Shown here: one piece after another, positions 12,247 through 25,971 of the stretch
How positions within the stretch are numbered: the first letter of the stretch is position 1
Layout of the letters: each line of letters opens with the position of its first letter
Assembly (NCBI GenBank): GCA_003255025.1
Contig: QANY01005064.1
Coordinates: forward strand, 682,001-746,000
DNA length: 64,000 nt
From: Datisca glomerata
Taxonomy: Eukaryota; Streptophyta; Magnoliopsida; Cucurbitales; Datiscaceae
Direction: 5' to 3'
The notes under the pieces: model-generated
What the model saw: the letters and a program-made list of their open reading frames with translations, nothing else
Told to the model about the DNA's origin: nothing
Databases searched by the model: none
Position numbers and translations under genes: made by a program

Positions 12247-12813
12247 GAATATTACTAGCCGAGAAAAGCATATAAATAGTCCAATAAAGATTTGAGATTA
12301 CTACATGTATGGTAATTAACTAGAAAATGTCATTTAGATTAAAAAAAATACCCCATCTTCTATCCATTATCAAAGAAAAAAATACGTAATTGTAATATAG
12401 GGTCCTTCTACAGTAATTACTGTAACTATATCATAGAATTTTTCTATAATATCGTACAAATATTAAGAGAACTCATGTTGGGATCCAAGTCGTCTGTCTG
12501 AAATTTCATATCCTCTTCCTTGTCCACCTAATAAATTTAAGCACAAAATCCTCACCATCCTAATAAAGTTATGTCACACACTGTTTCTAAATGAAAGTTA
12601 ACATAGACAACTCAAACGTCTACGAGTAATACCAGCGACTAGGAGATGATAAAGATTTAACCCAATTCCACATAATAAAAAGGGAAAATTTGCACTATAG
12701 ACAAGTTTAGTGGTAGTGTGTTAAGAAGTAGCCGAGTTTCTAGAATTTTAGAGAAATAGCAAGTTTTCAAAACGGTCAATAAATTTAGACCAAAATACCC
12801 TTCATCTATATAA

Positions 12814-13580
12814 ATCAACAATCCTGTCAATACGGATAAATCAATTGAAAGTTATTGATATACCCATCTGTATACCCTATAATTAAAAAAATAATATATT
12901 TTTTGGATTATTAAATTTAAAAACCCCACAAAGAAAGCCTACCGAAATAAATGGAATAATGATATAGTTGCAAATAGATTAAATGATGATCTAAAATCAA
13001 TTGAAAACTAAAAATGTACATCAATTCTTTCAAAAAAAATAATAAGTACTTGAAAATGTAGAAAATCTCGCCAAAATATCAACCAGCAGATAAATCAATT
13101 TCAATCTCCATCCTTTAAGGGAAACTGATTCATAATTGAAAATAAATCAATGACGTTTAAATTAAAAAAAATATAAAAATAAAAAATAAAAAATTGTATG
13201 ATTAAGAAAACATTATTGGTTTCAAAAAATACAAAAGATAATCTAAATATTCCCATAAAAATTTAAATTTTGAAAATCTCCTAATGATATAATTATATAA
13301 TTAGAAAATTAAAATAACAATCAAAATATATTAACCATAAACAAAACAAAATTTTAATTTCTATATAACAAAAATTCCCGCCCAAATCATCAACAAAATA
13401 GGTAAATAATTTTCAACCAACTCATATTAAATGCAGGTAATACAAATTTGAATTCTACCAATAGAATTTAAATAAAAAAAATAAAAAATGTAAAAGTTAA
13501 TCCATGGTATACTGTCAATACGGGTAAATCAAATGAAAGTTATTGATATAATAATCTATATACCCTATAATTAAGGAAAG
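12814..13580 (+). repeat. Dispersed ~70-bp direct repeats in A+T-rich DNA
   Basis: The block around 'gtcaatacggataaatcaat' followed by 'gaaagttattgata' and 'taccctataattaa' occurs at 12814-12890 and again at 13516-13580. The rest is A+T-rich with no gene. It may be a decayed unidentified element. Confidence 0.6.
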
Positions 13581-13929
13581 AATAGTAAAATTCCATGATT
13601 ATCAATCGGTTATGAAAAACATATATTTTCCATAACCGGAACTCTTAATATTTCACGTAATTAAGATCAGATATAAATAATTAATTACAATGGGTCACAT
13701 ACAATCAATAACAGAAAATCAAATATAGAGGGTAAATCTATCCACTACAAAATGAGGAAAATAAATCGGTGACGTGACATAGCAAAATCTACTATTTACC
13801 TAATAAAAAAATCAAGCTATTGCATAAATCATACTTCTAGACTTCACTATTTTGTGGTGCAATTTCTTTAATAAAAATGCAAGGTCCATCATAAAATAAA
13901 GGGGAGAACCTATTTTTTAGAAGTGTAAT

Positions 13930-14025
13930 CGGTTCAATTTGATCGTTTATTTGAGTAAAAAGTTAATCAAACCGAAACGGTTCAATTTGATCGTTTATTT
14001 GAGTAAAAAGTTAATCAAACCGAAA
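13930..14025 (+). repeat. Two-copy tandem repeat, 48-bp unit
   Basis: The unit starting 'cggttcaatttgatcg' is repeated exactly at 13930 and 13978. Confidence 0.92.
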
Positions 14026-14243
14026 CCATTGATGGCACATGTTACAGAAACTAAAGAATTTGATGACACCTGTTACAGAAACTGAACAATTTGGAGATTT
14101 TGAAACAAAAATATTGAAATCAAACATAAACTAAAGAAAGCAAACAAACATAATCCACCTCCTAATTTCGTTATTTGTCTTCACATGGGTCTTACACGGG
14201 ATTTTCTAAAAGAAAAGCAAACAAACATAATCCACCTCTGCTT

Positions 14244-14378
14244 TTAGCGCCGAGAAAACAGTAGCAAACTCAATAGCGGAGATGCACTTCTCGCCGGACA
14301 CTCCACCCTTGAACTTGCCGGTGATAGCCCTATCACCTCTTCTTTTAGCGCGGAGAAGAACCCTTGTAATTTCTCCAT
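14244..14378 (-). CDS. 44-residue ORF, possible conserved N-terminal exon
   Basis: Reads MEKLQGFFSALKEEVIGLSP, then a Ser/Pro/Arg-rich stretch and a leucine run ending in SRR. Plant genomes contain small uncharacterised proteins opening with a FFSALKEEV-like block followed by Ser-Pro-Arg repeats and a Leu-Leu-Arg-Arg run; I recognise the style but cannot name the family. The local base composition is richer in G+C than its surroundings, as expected for coding DNA. The frame ends at TAA right after SRR, where relatives probably continue, so it may be a broken first exon or a very short protein. The 24-bp motif 'aagcaaacaaacataatcc..' flanks it at about 14138 and 14215. Confidence 0.35.
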   Translation of the reverse strand: MEKLQGFFSALKEEVIGLSPASSRVECPARSASPLLSLLLFSRR

Positions 14379-17271
14379 TTCGCAACACAACCCTTCACCG
14401 CAAAATATTTTATTTCTAATAGAAGTTCTTAAATGATCGTCTCTCTTAAAAAAAAAAATCTTTTTTACGTTTAGTAAGAGTACCTAATTACAGCTGCAAA
14501 CTCTTTTATATGTTTAATAAGAGTGTCAGATTACAGTTATATTCAGATTCGAATATCGTAACTCACGATCTCATATTTGTTATTAATCCCCTACTAACTG
14601 TTTCCTCACCCGTCATCCCTCTTCCTTCTTCTCCCTCTATATTTTGATTCACTTTCTTATGATAACAGTTATATACGTGTTGTAATGTTATACGAACATA
14701 CCTTATAGACAGTTTCAAAAACAAATCTTATCAAACCATTTAATGGTTAGTTCAAAATTAGAATTAAAAAGAAAGAAGTTTATATTGAAATGAATTTAAA
14801 TTACCAAAATGGATTACTAATTTACAATGCGTAGGCCAGAAGAGATAATAATAGCATGATGGCCTGAATCAAAATTAACAATATTTTGGACACTCGGGGT
14901 TCAAGGATCATATTCACCAAAAATGTTCTGTTTCTCCATCTCATTGAGCATTTTAGTCTGCTTTTTTTGCCCGGTAAGGAGTCGACATGGAAAACTCGGC
15001 ATCTCACAAAGAGCTTCGCTTCATCGACAGTAAAAATTTACAGTCAGTCAACCTCCTTTGTGCTCTTCGAAACCTGTCTTCCGGAGGATAAGAATCCCAT
15101 CATCTTTTGGCTGGAAAATTTCGGTTTTCCTCTTTCATGGATTATGTGTACTATCTCATGAAACATGAGAGTCTTGAATGATCAAAGTAATACGCTTAGC
15201 ACTATCCGATCAAAAGCTCTCTGCTTTGTATCCAATCTGAGAGGATAACAACCATATTCAAGAAACCTCAAAACACTTTCTCCGGCAATAATTGAGTAAG
15301 ATAAATTGTATATTTTTTATGTAAAAAAAAAAGACCTTCTAAGGTGCCTTATTACCTCACTTGGACTATCAGGGGAAAACCACCGCAACAACACTCCAAG
15401 ACGTATAACAGCTGGAATTAGCTTAAAAAGAAATGACGTAATCACCTGCACGATTCGCGTAATATTATTTGGACTTGGTGATAACCAGATAGGATATTTC
15501 CCCAGGATATAAGCAAGTGATTAATGATCAAATCAGTGCTTAAAACAGAGCCAACAAACAGGAAGGGAATGATGGATCTCATGCTTATTGACATTGATGT
15601 TATCGGATAGAAAATCAAAGAATTGGATTCAGAACTTGCCAGTTAACCACTCCACAATGTCAAAATAGCAAAAGAAGAGCAGTAAAGAACCATGTCTATC
15701 ATGCCCTCAGTTCTTGCAACTTGTAAGGAGATGGCTTACCAGATTAAGTGCCGTTGTGCCAAGAAGTAATAGATATAACTTTCCCTGAGATAAACAAACA
15801 AAAGCTTCAATTGCAACATCTGAACAATATTTGGTAGGACCAAATTCGCAATGGGTACAGATATTTTGGAATAACATTTTTCTTTGCAAGTATTTGGACT
15901 AAAATATATAAACAGCGCGCATCTAATGAATTTAAGTAAGCTTGGTAATTCAAATAAGTCGCGCATAGAACAGTAACTAGAATAGGGAACTACTCAATTA
16001 GAGAAAAGTCATATAATTCATGAAGCTACCTCAACTAGATGGAGATTGGAAGCATGGCTCAGAAGGACGAAAGCAAATTCTCCTATTTGTGCTAGTGACA
16101 TTCCAACCTATGTAGATGTAATTACACAATGCCAGTCAACAAAATCAAGAAACTAGTCAAAATACCAATTCATATCTGATAGCAAAAAGGAGAAAGCTTA
16201 CAAGGATTGATGTCTTGTTGCTGTATCCAAATCCTTTGACAACAGTAGAAACCACTATAGTTTTAATTATAAACACCAGTAGGGCAGCTGCTAGTAGAAT
16301 TTCAATATGACTCCAGAGGAAATGAAAATGAATTAACATCCCAATGCTGGATAGAAAAAGAGCAGCAAAGAAGTTGCGAATGGGCTCAACCTAAGAGGCA
16401 ATTAACCCAGGCAAGAGTAGAGAAAGGTTAACATTTTCAACAGAGCAAGTAAAATAGAACAAGTTCTGTAACATTTGAAACATCATAAGAAACTCCTAAT
16501 TATATTATAAATTTTGCTACCAATAAAAATTACAAAGGAAGATAATAATTGCACGCTTATTCATTTGTTTAAGCAATCATGATTGACAAATCAGATCAGA
16601 TCTAGCTATGCATTACGTTGGCATAGTACAATGCTGTAAGATTTCTCCGCAATATACTTGCATTTACATCATATGTAACACTTTTGCTCATGGATAAAAT
16701 CAGTAGATGGTAACTAAATGAGGAGCATAAGATCTGACAAACCCTTGAAACTCTGAAACAAAATGCACTAGTGATAAAACTTACTTCTTCAAGTGTATGT
16801 TGAGCAAGATCAGTCGTTGATGTCATCACACGAGCAGCGAAAGAACCCAGTACCAGACTTAATCCCACTTTATCACTGAACTGGAAGGACACAAGTATTC
16901 GAATTACCTAATGTACCAAGACAGATATACATGTATGTATTTATGCCTATATATGCGCGTATACACACATACATGCAAACAAGTACCAGTTGATGCTTCA
17001 TACACATATGCCTTCAATCAGGAAATACACAAAAGTTTTATCATTGCAAATCAGAAAGATTGGTTGGCAGGGAATTGGATAGCTTTCACTTCCACAAGCA
17101 ACGATTGTTGCCAATGATAATTTCAGTTATTCCATTAGCTCTATGTTAAAGATACAAAATAGCCACAGATTGCAAGAGGAGTCCTGACTCAAAAATAAAC
17201 TGTTTCTAGTTGCTACTTTGCCATTAACGGAAGTGGATGTAATGTGTGATGCAAGAGGAGGTTGAACTAAC

Positions 17272-17370
17272 CCAAGCTACCAATAAGCAGAAAGCCAAGG
17301 AAGCCAATTGATAGAGTTCATTAGTCGGCACATAGAAGATTCAAGTCAAATACTGTACGAGTAAAAAAGA
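17272..17370 (-). repeat. KEA exon segment with inverted copy at 18840-18935
   Basis: The TNELYQ exon and its upstream border recur on the opposite strand at 18840-18935. The inverted copy keeps the acceptor as GCAG where this copy reads GCCG, and lacks six bases inside the exon (SLAF reduced to AF). The duplication therefore predates at least one of the two mutations. Confidence 0.82.
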
Positions 17371-17455
17371 CTTATCATAAGCTTAAGAAACCATGGACAC
17401 ATGTGCGACAGAGGATTGACAAAATGGCCAAAAACAAAACCAGAATCACCAACCT

Positions 17456-17690
17456 GTGAAAGCAAATTATCTATGTTGTGATTCTAAAACAACAGCTAGA
17501 AAAGAGTATATCCAAATGTTTCATTGTTAAGCCCGAATACAGCAATGGTAATAAATTTTCAATTGAGAGAATGGTTGAGTACGAAATTTTTTCGCAGTAG
17601 ATCCTGAATCTCTGTTTTGTGGCATATCTCTCTTCTAAGATAAAAACTCTGGCATATCTCTTACAAATATACAACTTCTTATTCATCCAG
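17456..17690 (-). repeat. KEA intron segment, direct copy at 19406-19640
   Basis: About 230 bp of the intron between the MTKS and LVIL exons occurs twice in the same orientation with over 90% identity by eye. The upstream copy still follows the MTKS exon (19645-19734); the downstream copy still precedes the LVIL exon. This is the footprint of a partial tandem duplication of the antiporter gene. Confidence 0.85.
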
Positions 17691-18839
17691 TTTCTGCTTC
17701 ACTCATTTTTCCCTCATGAAGTTTTTTTCTGGCGTTGAGCTTCGACATTTTCGATCCCATTGTGTTAATATATTCTTGTAAATATATTCACGGTTAGACC
17801 AAACATTAAACATAGTATGAAACATATAAGATGGTTTATGTTCCACCAGATTTCATGGCATATGAAACATATAGAAAGGTGTTACCACTGCTGTTGAAGA
17901 CAAAGACAGGAATGCACCAAGAAACACCCCCTCAGACGGTTTGCCACCACATAGCTGCAATATTCATAAACTGCAAATCATAAACCCGTTGACAATCTTG
18001 AGGAGAAAATGTAGTACACATAACTTGCAAGAAAATGATTACAATAAACTTTTCTCTACATATAACAGAAACACTAGGTAATGGCTCATAACAAGACACG
18101 GCCAGGTACTGATAAAAAATAAAACAAAGACACAGCCAAGTAATACCTAACCCCAACCTACAGGCTTTCATGTTTTGAATTAGAGCATGCAGAATCACCT
18201 TCCATCCAAACACCCACCCCTAACTATCCATGAGCACACCCGCCCCTAACTATCCATGAGTGCACATGAAGTGCCATAAAAAATCCTTCACCCTTGGGGT
18301 TAAATGCACTCTGATCAGCAATCAAGTAATATTTATTGATGTACTACAAGCATCGAATGTACACGTGACATTCTAGAATTTCTTCAAAGCTGACCTCTTA
18401 CCTAATATATATTTGCAAAGGATGACAAAAAGTAAAGACTACCATAAATTAATTTGACAAACTTTCAACATGGGTTAAAATACTAATTATAGCAAGAACT
18501 TCATCAAGAAACATTCCTTCCCAATTCAGGTTTGTAATTAAGTCCCCAACAAATAGCAATAGTATATCGGTATATTGTATTCAGTATACAACTGGCCTCC
18601 ACATGTCATCATAATGCTAGACGTACCGAAGCTGTCATTCCACACAAGCACATGTGGAATTTGAATAGGATGAATCAGCAATATATTGCTGCTTTAGGTC
18701 AATTGCATTAAGGAGACAATAACAAGGAGAACTGGGGGTTAAAAAAGAAGCTAACCTCAAATCTAATTGTAGCACATGATATTTTGACTTGCGAATGGAT
18801 ATGATAAATACAGGTTGGTAAGAAACGTCTTTTATACTT

Positions 18840-18935
18840 ATATATTTTTTTACTCGTACAGTATTTGACTTGAATCTTCTATGTGCAGACTAATGAACTC
18901 TATCAATTGGCTTTCTGCTTATTGGTAGCTTACCA
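18840..18935 (+). repeat. Inverted copy of KEA TNELYQ exon
   Basis: On the plus strand it reads acceptor GTGCAG, then ACTAATGAACTCTATCAATT and the remainder of the exon, stopping where the unknown exon (18938-19357, minus) begins. It marks an inversion breakpoint. Confidence 0.8.
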
Positions 18936-19353
18936 CACTTATTCCACATTGAGCTTTTTCTGAGAAATGCTTTACAACAGTATGGATGAATTGTACTATC
19001 ATGCTTAGTTGGTTACCACAGCCATGGTGGAATATCAAGTTTAAGGTATGATCATTACGCACTTTGGTGTCCCTACCTACTAAACCATGTTCAATAATAG
19101 TGGAATAGGATGTTGGTGTTAATGGTAAACACATGCGAAAATCTCGGACAATTCTGTCCGCATTGCTCATGAACCTTAGCCTTTCTTCCCCATCCCAAAT
19201 GATAGGGTAATTAAGTGCCACAAGATTAGACACTGGCTTGTGCCGGTTACTAGTCCAATAAAGTTGGAGAAACTCAATGAAAGATATAATCTCAAAAGCA
19301 ACATCAAAATTCTTGATATTCATTTTTCTCTTATCACCGAAAGCAATGAACAT
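18919..19353 (-). CDS. Spliceable exon of unknown gene, open for 144 codons
   Basis: An open frame of 144 codons that I cannot assign to a family. It begins just inside an acceptor-like TTTCAG (exon from 19357) and ends near a donor GTG|GTAAGC (about 18938), so about 420 bp look like one internal exon on the same strand as the antiporter exons. The predicted piece is compact and mixed in composition, with blocks such as NFDVAFEIISFIEFLQLYW, NYPIIWDGEERLRFMSNADR and NQLSMIVQFIHTVVKHFSEK, suggesting a folded, mainly helical domain rather than junk. A 12-bp duplication (AACATAAGTCTG on plus, 19349-19360 and 19396-19407) gives two tandem acceptors. It sits exactly between two rearrangement borders, so it was probably brought in from another locus. 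It may not be expressed. Confidence 0.4.
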   Translation of the reverse strand: MFIAFGDKRKMNIKNFDVAFEIISFIEFLQLYWTSNRHKPVSNLVALNYPIIWDGEERLRFMSNADRIVRDFRMCLPLTPTSYSTIIEHGLVGRDTKVRNDHTLNLIFHHGCGNQLSMIVQFIHTVVKHFSEKAQCGISVVSYQ

Positions 19354-19644
19354 AAGTCTGAAATATCAATATCAATAGATGATGATGTACCTATCAACAT
19401 AAGTCTGTGAAAGCAAATTATCTATGTTGTGATTCTAAAACAACAGCTAGAAAAGAGTATATCCAAATGTTTCATTGTTAAGCCCGAATACAACAATGGT
19501 AATAAATTTTCAATTGAGAGAGGGGTTTTGAGCACGAAATTTTTTTGCAGTAGATCCTGAATCTCTGTTTTGTGGCATATCTCTCTTTTAAAATGAAAAC
19601 TCTGGCATAGCTCTTACAATGTATATAACTTCTTATTTACTTAC

Positions 19645-19734
19645 GATTTCGTCATGGACAAAACTCCTTCAAGAATACCAGAAGAACCAACAAGGATTGG
19701 AAGCAAAGCAAACAACAAACCAACAGCACAGTCC
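19645..19734 (-). pseudogene. Displaced KEA exon (DCAVGLLFALLP)
   Basis: A KEA exon with good acceptor (CCAG) and donor (GTAAGT) that encodes DCAVGLLFALLPILVGSS. In the protein it belongs between the CGGKPSEG and LVIL exons, but here it lies upstream of both, so order is scrambled. One extra T in the run before GGTATTCTTGAAGG shifts the frame before the MTKS end. It is linked to the direct repeat 17456-17690/19406-19640. Confidence 0.8.
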
Positions 19735-19828
19735 TGGTAGTCCATACCAAAAACCGATCAGAAATAGAACATAGGAAAGATGCATTTAATATCATTATTA
19801 TTAAGTGAAAAATCCGCAAACCATTAAC

Positions 19829-20790
19829 AATTCTGTACTTCCAAAGATGTGGCTTCCTGGATATAACTGACAGCCATTTCCAAGTTTGGCAAGTGATCCC
19901 ACCGTACAGAAAGGACCAATAGAAACTCCCTGCGTCATAAGCAATATGATGTTATTCAACTTCTGTAACCCACTAACCAAGACGAAATCAACACTTTATA
20001 TATCCAAGTCACAATTATAATTACGATTCTTGCAGCGGATTCAACAATAGGAAGATGCCCACAGAAATAAAAACCACAATTTAGAGTTCATTCACAATTA
20101 CACCCCAAGTACATCACCATTTAAGCAGGCACTTATTTCAATTACCAAAACAAAGGAAGCAGCGAGGTTTATAAAGATTGATGAAGCACGGTAGAAAGGA
20201 GATAAGATGTCAGAGAAAAACAAACTAAACTAACAGCCAGCTAACAATTACATCAGCTTGTAATCAATTACCAACGTGTTTTGTAATCTATGAAGCTAGA
20301 CAGACAAAGTTTGTAAAATCCATTTTTTCAAGTAGTTCTGTTATCTATATTTGGACGTTAGTTAGGAAGTAGGAGCATTGTTCTGCACATCAAAGCCACT
20401 AACGTTGTACACAAACTTAATAAAGAATATACAAGAGAACTATATTTTTGCTCTCTCTCTCTCTCTCTCTCAAACTTCTACTGAATATATCGTTAATAGT
20501 GTAAGAAGACAACCAGCTCCAGTCAAGAGAATTATAAAAGCACCAAGTGATGAAAATGCACAAGAAAGAAGCTTGCATTAACTACCTGTCCAAGAACAGC
20601 ATTTGGATGCACGATTGCAGTCGGGTGAATAGAAGTAGAGTTTCTTCCAGAAGAAGCTTCCACCGCCCTTTCTCCCTCAACGTCTGAAATATCCCAAAAT
20701 AATCGTTAAAACTCGAAAAAGCAGAGAGAGAGAGAGAAGTAGCTGTTGACGAGAATCGAAGCAGAGAGAATGAGCGAGACGGCCTGCGAA
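19829..20790 (-). pseudogene. 5' fragment of LpxA-type UDP-GlcNAc O-acyltransferase
   Basis: Two exons of the plant mitochondrial LpxA homologue, which in bacteria starts lipid A synthesis. The exon ending at 20586 reads STSIHPTAIVHPNAVLGQ before donor GTAGTT; the exon 19929-19829 reads GVSIGPFCTVGSLAKLGNGC.. to SHIFGSTE, the first hexapeptide repeats of the left-handed beta helix. Upstream (to ~20790) is an Arg/Ser-rich stretch (RRPSRSFSLLRFSSTATSLS) fitting a mitochondrial presequence, but one frame away from the mature part and without an in-frame ATG: transposon copy A begins exactly there and seems to have removed the true start. No downstream LpxA exon is present; KEA exons follow instead. 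It is a truncated gene. Confidence 0.78.
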
Positions 20791-22381
20791 CCTTATTTTT
20801 CAGTAATTTCACAAGTTTATTTCATGTATTTTTATTTAGTTTGATAAAATCATTTAACCTGACTAAATAACAATCTCATATTACTTTCTCAACCAATTTT
20901 CTTTAAAAATATATTTTATCAAATAATTTTTTAAATTCAATTACTCATCTTACAATATATTTATACATTTTCAAAATAACTTTTACTTTCTCAAATCTCC
21001 ATTAAAACCCATTATTTGTGTCAATTCTCCCTACTGGATTTTGATATTTTTTTCAAAGATCAAAACCTCCAAAAGTATCATAAAATATCCCAATCTTGGA
21101 ATCTCGTCAAATCTCGTTCCAGTCCTGTGGAACCAAACAACTCCCGATAATGAATTTTGAGATTTTTTCATGTTTTCTAGCCACAGTCCTAAAAGGCCCG
21201 TCCCGCAAACTCGTCTCGTGAGATTAAGATATACACATTAATTGAAATGAATCATATAAAATATTAAATTAGAATTAAGGATAGATAAACTCTTCATATA
21301 TGCATAATATAAATTTAAAAATACATGTTAATAATATCAAATATTTTTTAAAAATTAAAAATTATTTTATTCCGTAAAATAAATATTATTCATAAACTAT
21401 CAATATTTAAAAATATATTAAAATTATAAAAATGAGACTTTAACGAGATCGTTTATCATGTCTCATTTTTTTGTGGGAGGACCAGACCCATGAGACGGAG
21501 CTGCGAATGGGGGTTTTCCCTCAATCATTTATATTCAGTTTTAGATTATATTTACCCGAAATATAACAAAAACTTGCATTCATATTCCATTTTTTTCTTG
21601 TGCTAAAATCAAAATATTTTGTGCGTTCAAGCCAGAACGGAACGAACTCGATAACCATGTATGCATATCTACTGAAGAAAAACATATATAACGGGAAAAT
21701 TTTATGTATTATTAAATATTTATGTATTAATTTGAATTAAGGTTATTTATATCTGATTTATTTTTTATATATAAAAGAAGAAAATTATATGTTATGATTA
21801 ATTTTGTGATATCGTAGAAAATCTAATCAAACATGACATGATTTATTAAGATTTTTTTGGCAGTTGGCAGCAGAGAATCTGTATATAATTTTACTATGTA
21901 ATTTTGAACAATTTATCATTGAATTTTTTTTGTATAAAGTAAGTAAAAAAATATTTTAATTTTTGACATAGTAAAAGAATAATAGTTGATTCGGTTTATT
22001 GATGGAGTTAATAAAATAGTTAATTAATTAGTTTGTAAAATAAAAAATATATATAAAAGACATTGTGTGTATTAGAATTTATAAATAATCATTGACCAGG
22101 AATAAAAACTTGATAAAAAAACTATAAGCAATAAATAATTTTTTTACTTTCACATAATTTATATAATTTTTCAACAACTTTAACAAACTTTAACAACAAC
22201 TTTACCTAAGTATCCTACATATCAAACAAGAAAATCATACTTTCTATAAAAAAAAATTTACTTAATCGTGTGTTACAAAATATGGTAATCTTAATATCTT
22301 GTCATCTAACTTTACCACTTAAATTTATCCATCAACTTAACTTTTCTAGTATTCTTACTTAATCCGTATCAAACAACCCCA
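20791..22381 (-). mobile_element. ~1.6-kb TIR DNA element, truncated (copy A)
   Basis: Begins on the minus strand GGGGTTGTTTGATACGG, matching the left end of the copy at 59373. The far terminal repeat is missing here. There is no transposase. The GGGCCGTTTGGT-type terminus is seen in hAT- and Harbinger-like non-autonomous plant elements; which of these it is cannot be settled. Confidence 0.55.
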
Positions 22382-23321
22382 AAATTGTACAATTACGAAC
22401 CCTAAAGCAGGTAAAAACAAGAGATGGGAGGAAGAATAATAGAGAAGGTAGAGATGGAACGAAGCAATGGATAAGGCAGAGATGGAACGAATAGAAACTT
22501 ACCTTAGACTAGGTTTGGAGACAAGCTTAACGCAAAGACGGGAGGAAGAAGAATGGAGAAGGCATGGATGGAATGAATCAATAGATGGTTAGATTCAAAC
22601 GCATAGATAGAATGAAACTCGGGTTGTGATGGAGAAGGTAGTGCATGTCGTGATTTTGGTATGTTTTGGAGAAAAAAGTTGAGAATTTGAGATGTGGGCG
22701 TTTACTTTTTGCGATTTTGGTATTTTCTAGAGAAGCTATGGAGGACGAGAGCCAAACGTAGAGATGGAACGTTGTCGGCGGTGATAGGGAAGCACACAGA
22801 AGGGATCTCTTCGTGATTTTGGTTTTCTAGAGAATGGGTGAGTTGTGATTTACTGATTTTGAACCCTAATTCCACATTTTAGCTTATATATTAGGGTTAG
22901 AGAGTAAAACAACATAGTATTGAACACATAAGGTGAGAAATTGCATAGGGCTATAAAATGACGTCGTTTAGTCTATATGTTTTTGTTCGGTTTGGTTCAA
23001 TTTGAAAACTCATTGATTTTCAAACCGAACCAAAACTTTGATTCAACATAATACCGAACCGAACCAATGTAACTTATATAACCGACCGTGGTCGGTTCAG
23101 TAGCTTTTTTCACTCTTAAGTTTTACAAAAGGAAGTAAAATCATTCCTAATATGGACAATTATAAAATATAGAAAATTGCAATAACATATTCCTCAACTT
23201 AAAACATATTCATGATTGGTCTGTGGAAAATTTAATGGTCTTGCTTCTTTCCTAATATGCCTCCACAAGAAAGGGTTTCCATCGAGAACACCTATCTTCG
23301 ATCAAAAAGAGGTAATATGGG

Positions 23322-25400
<2,079 letters not shown>

Positions 25401-25855
25401 ATCACACAGATGAGTTTTGGGGTTGACAATCCATTGATGCCGAGAAGTAGGAGTTTATCTTGCCTCATCTAGAGTACATGTCCTGAATTTGAGACTTTCT
25501 TCCCATCAACTGTAATTTCAACATGAGGGCATGGTTTAAAGATTCTTTTAGTGTCTCTATAACTAGTTCTTCCATGCAACGACTAATTTTACTTCTTTTA
25601 TGTACAATGACTCACTACAACAAATGAAAAAAGTTCTAAACATTGTAGTATTCACATTACATTAATTATCAAAGTCATTGTTTTACTTGCAGCGTTGGTT
25701 AAGCATTATGATATATGTTACTGTTGCATTTTCCAATGTTTTAGTATCATACATAATAGCGTTTTAAAAAAATTCTAGTATGTCTTATGATAGCATTTTA
25801 TAAATGCTATTGTACATCTACGTTTACAGAATATTTTCCATAGCTTTCGGTAATA

Positions 25856-25971
25856 CTAGTTAATTGTACGTATGTTGCACGCGTTGAAGAATTAAAAATA
25901 AATACTATGAATGAAATATGAATGAGACTAGGACTATACATAAAAGTGTTTGATCACCTTCTGACTTGTTA
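25856..25971 (-). mobile_element. Helitron-like 3' end in copy A
   Basis: On the minus strand GCGTGCAACATACG is followed by 'tacaattaa' and CTAG, then T. The same end with a better stem occurs at 56184-56209. The shared sequence extends 110 bp upstream and then the copies diverge. Confidence 0.45.

Larger units (their letters stand above)
15156..18830 (-). pseudogene. KEA4/5/6-type K+/H+ antiporter pseudogene
   Basis: Exons of a CPA2 potassium efflux antiporter (an endomembrane K+/H+ exchanger) lie in order on the minus strand: ~18830-18756 (ends VLQLDLR), ending 18627 (CLCGMTAS), 17954-17886 (CGGKPSEGVFLGAF), 17453-~17360 (LVILVLFLAILSIL), 17325-17272 (TNELYQLASLAFCLLVAW), 16880-16785, 16390-16202, 16107-16030 (VGMSLAQIGEFAFVLL), 15784-15740, 15445-15356 and 15236-15156. 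Most borders are clean GT..AG. Lesions: one base missing in the exon at 17453 where RTWVPWF is expected; the acceptor before TNELYQ is CG (17326-17327); the intron before it has shrunk to under 30 bp; the transmembrane block between the first two exons and the VLKFLMEKN..LLFAL block are absent; TGA at 15210-15212 sits where relatives have Arg, 17 codons before the original stop. In SLELGSFAAGVM, Glu is Val and Gly is Arg. It is not functional as a full protein. Confidence 0.88.

Noticed and set aside
16157..16892. Minus-strand frames taken as short membrane proteins
   Set aside because: They are KEA exons read through into introns; the exon borders at 16202, 16390, 16785 and 16880 explain them.
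20582..20812. 76-codon frame as a separate small protein
   Set aside because: Its second half is the wrong frame of the LpxA exon; the correct frame gives STSIHPTAIVHPNAVLGQ.
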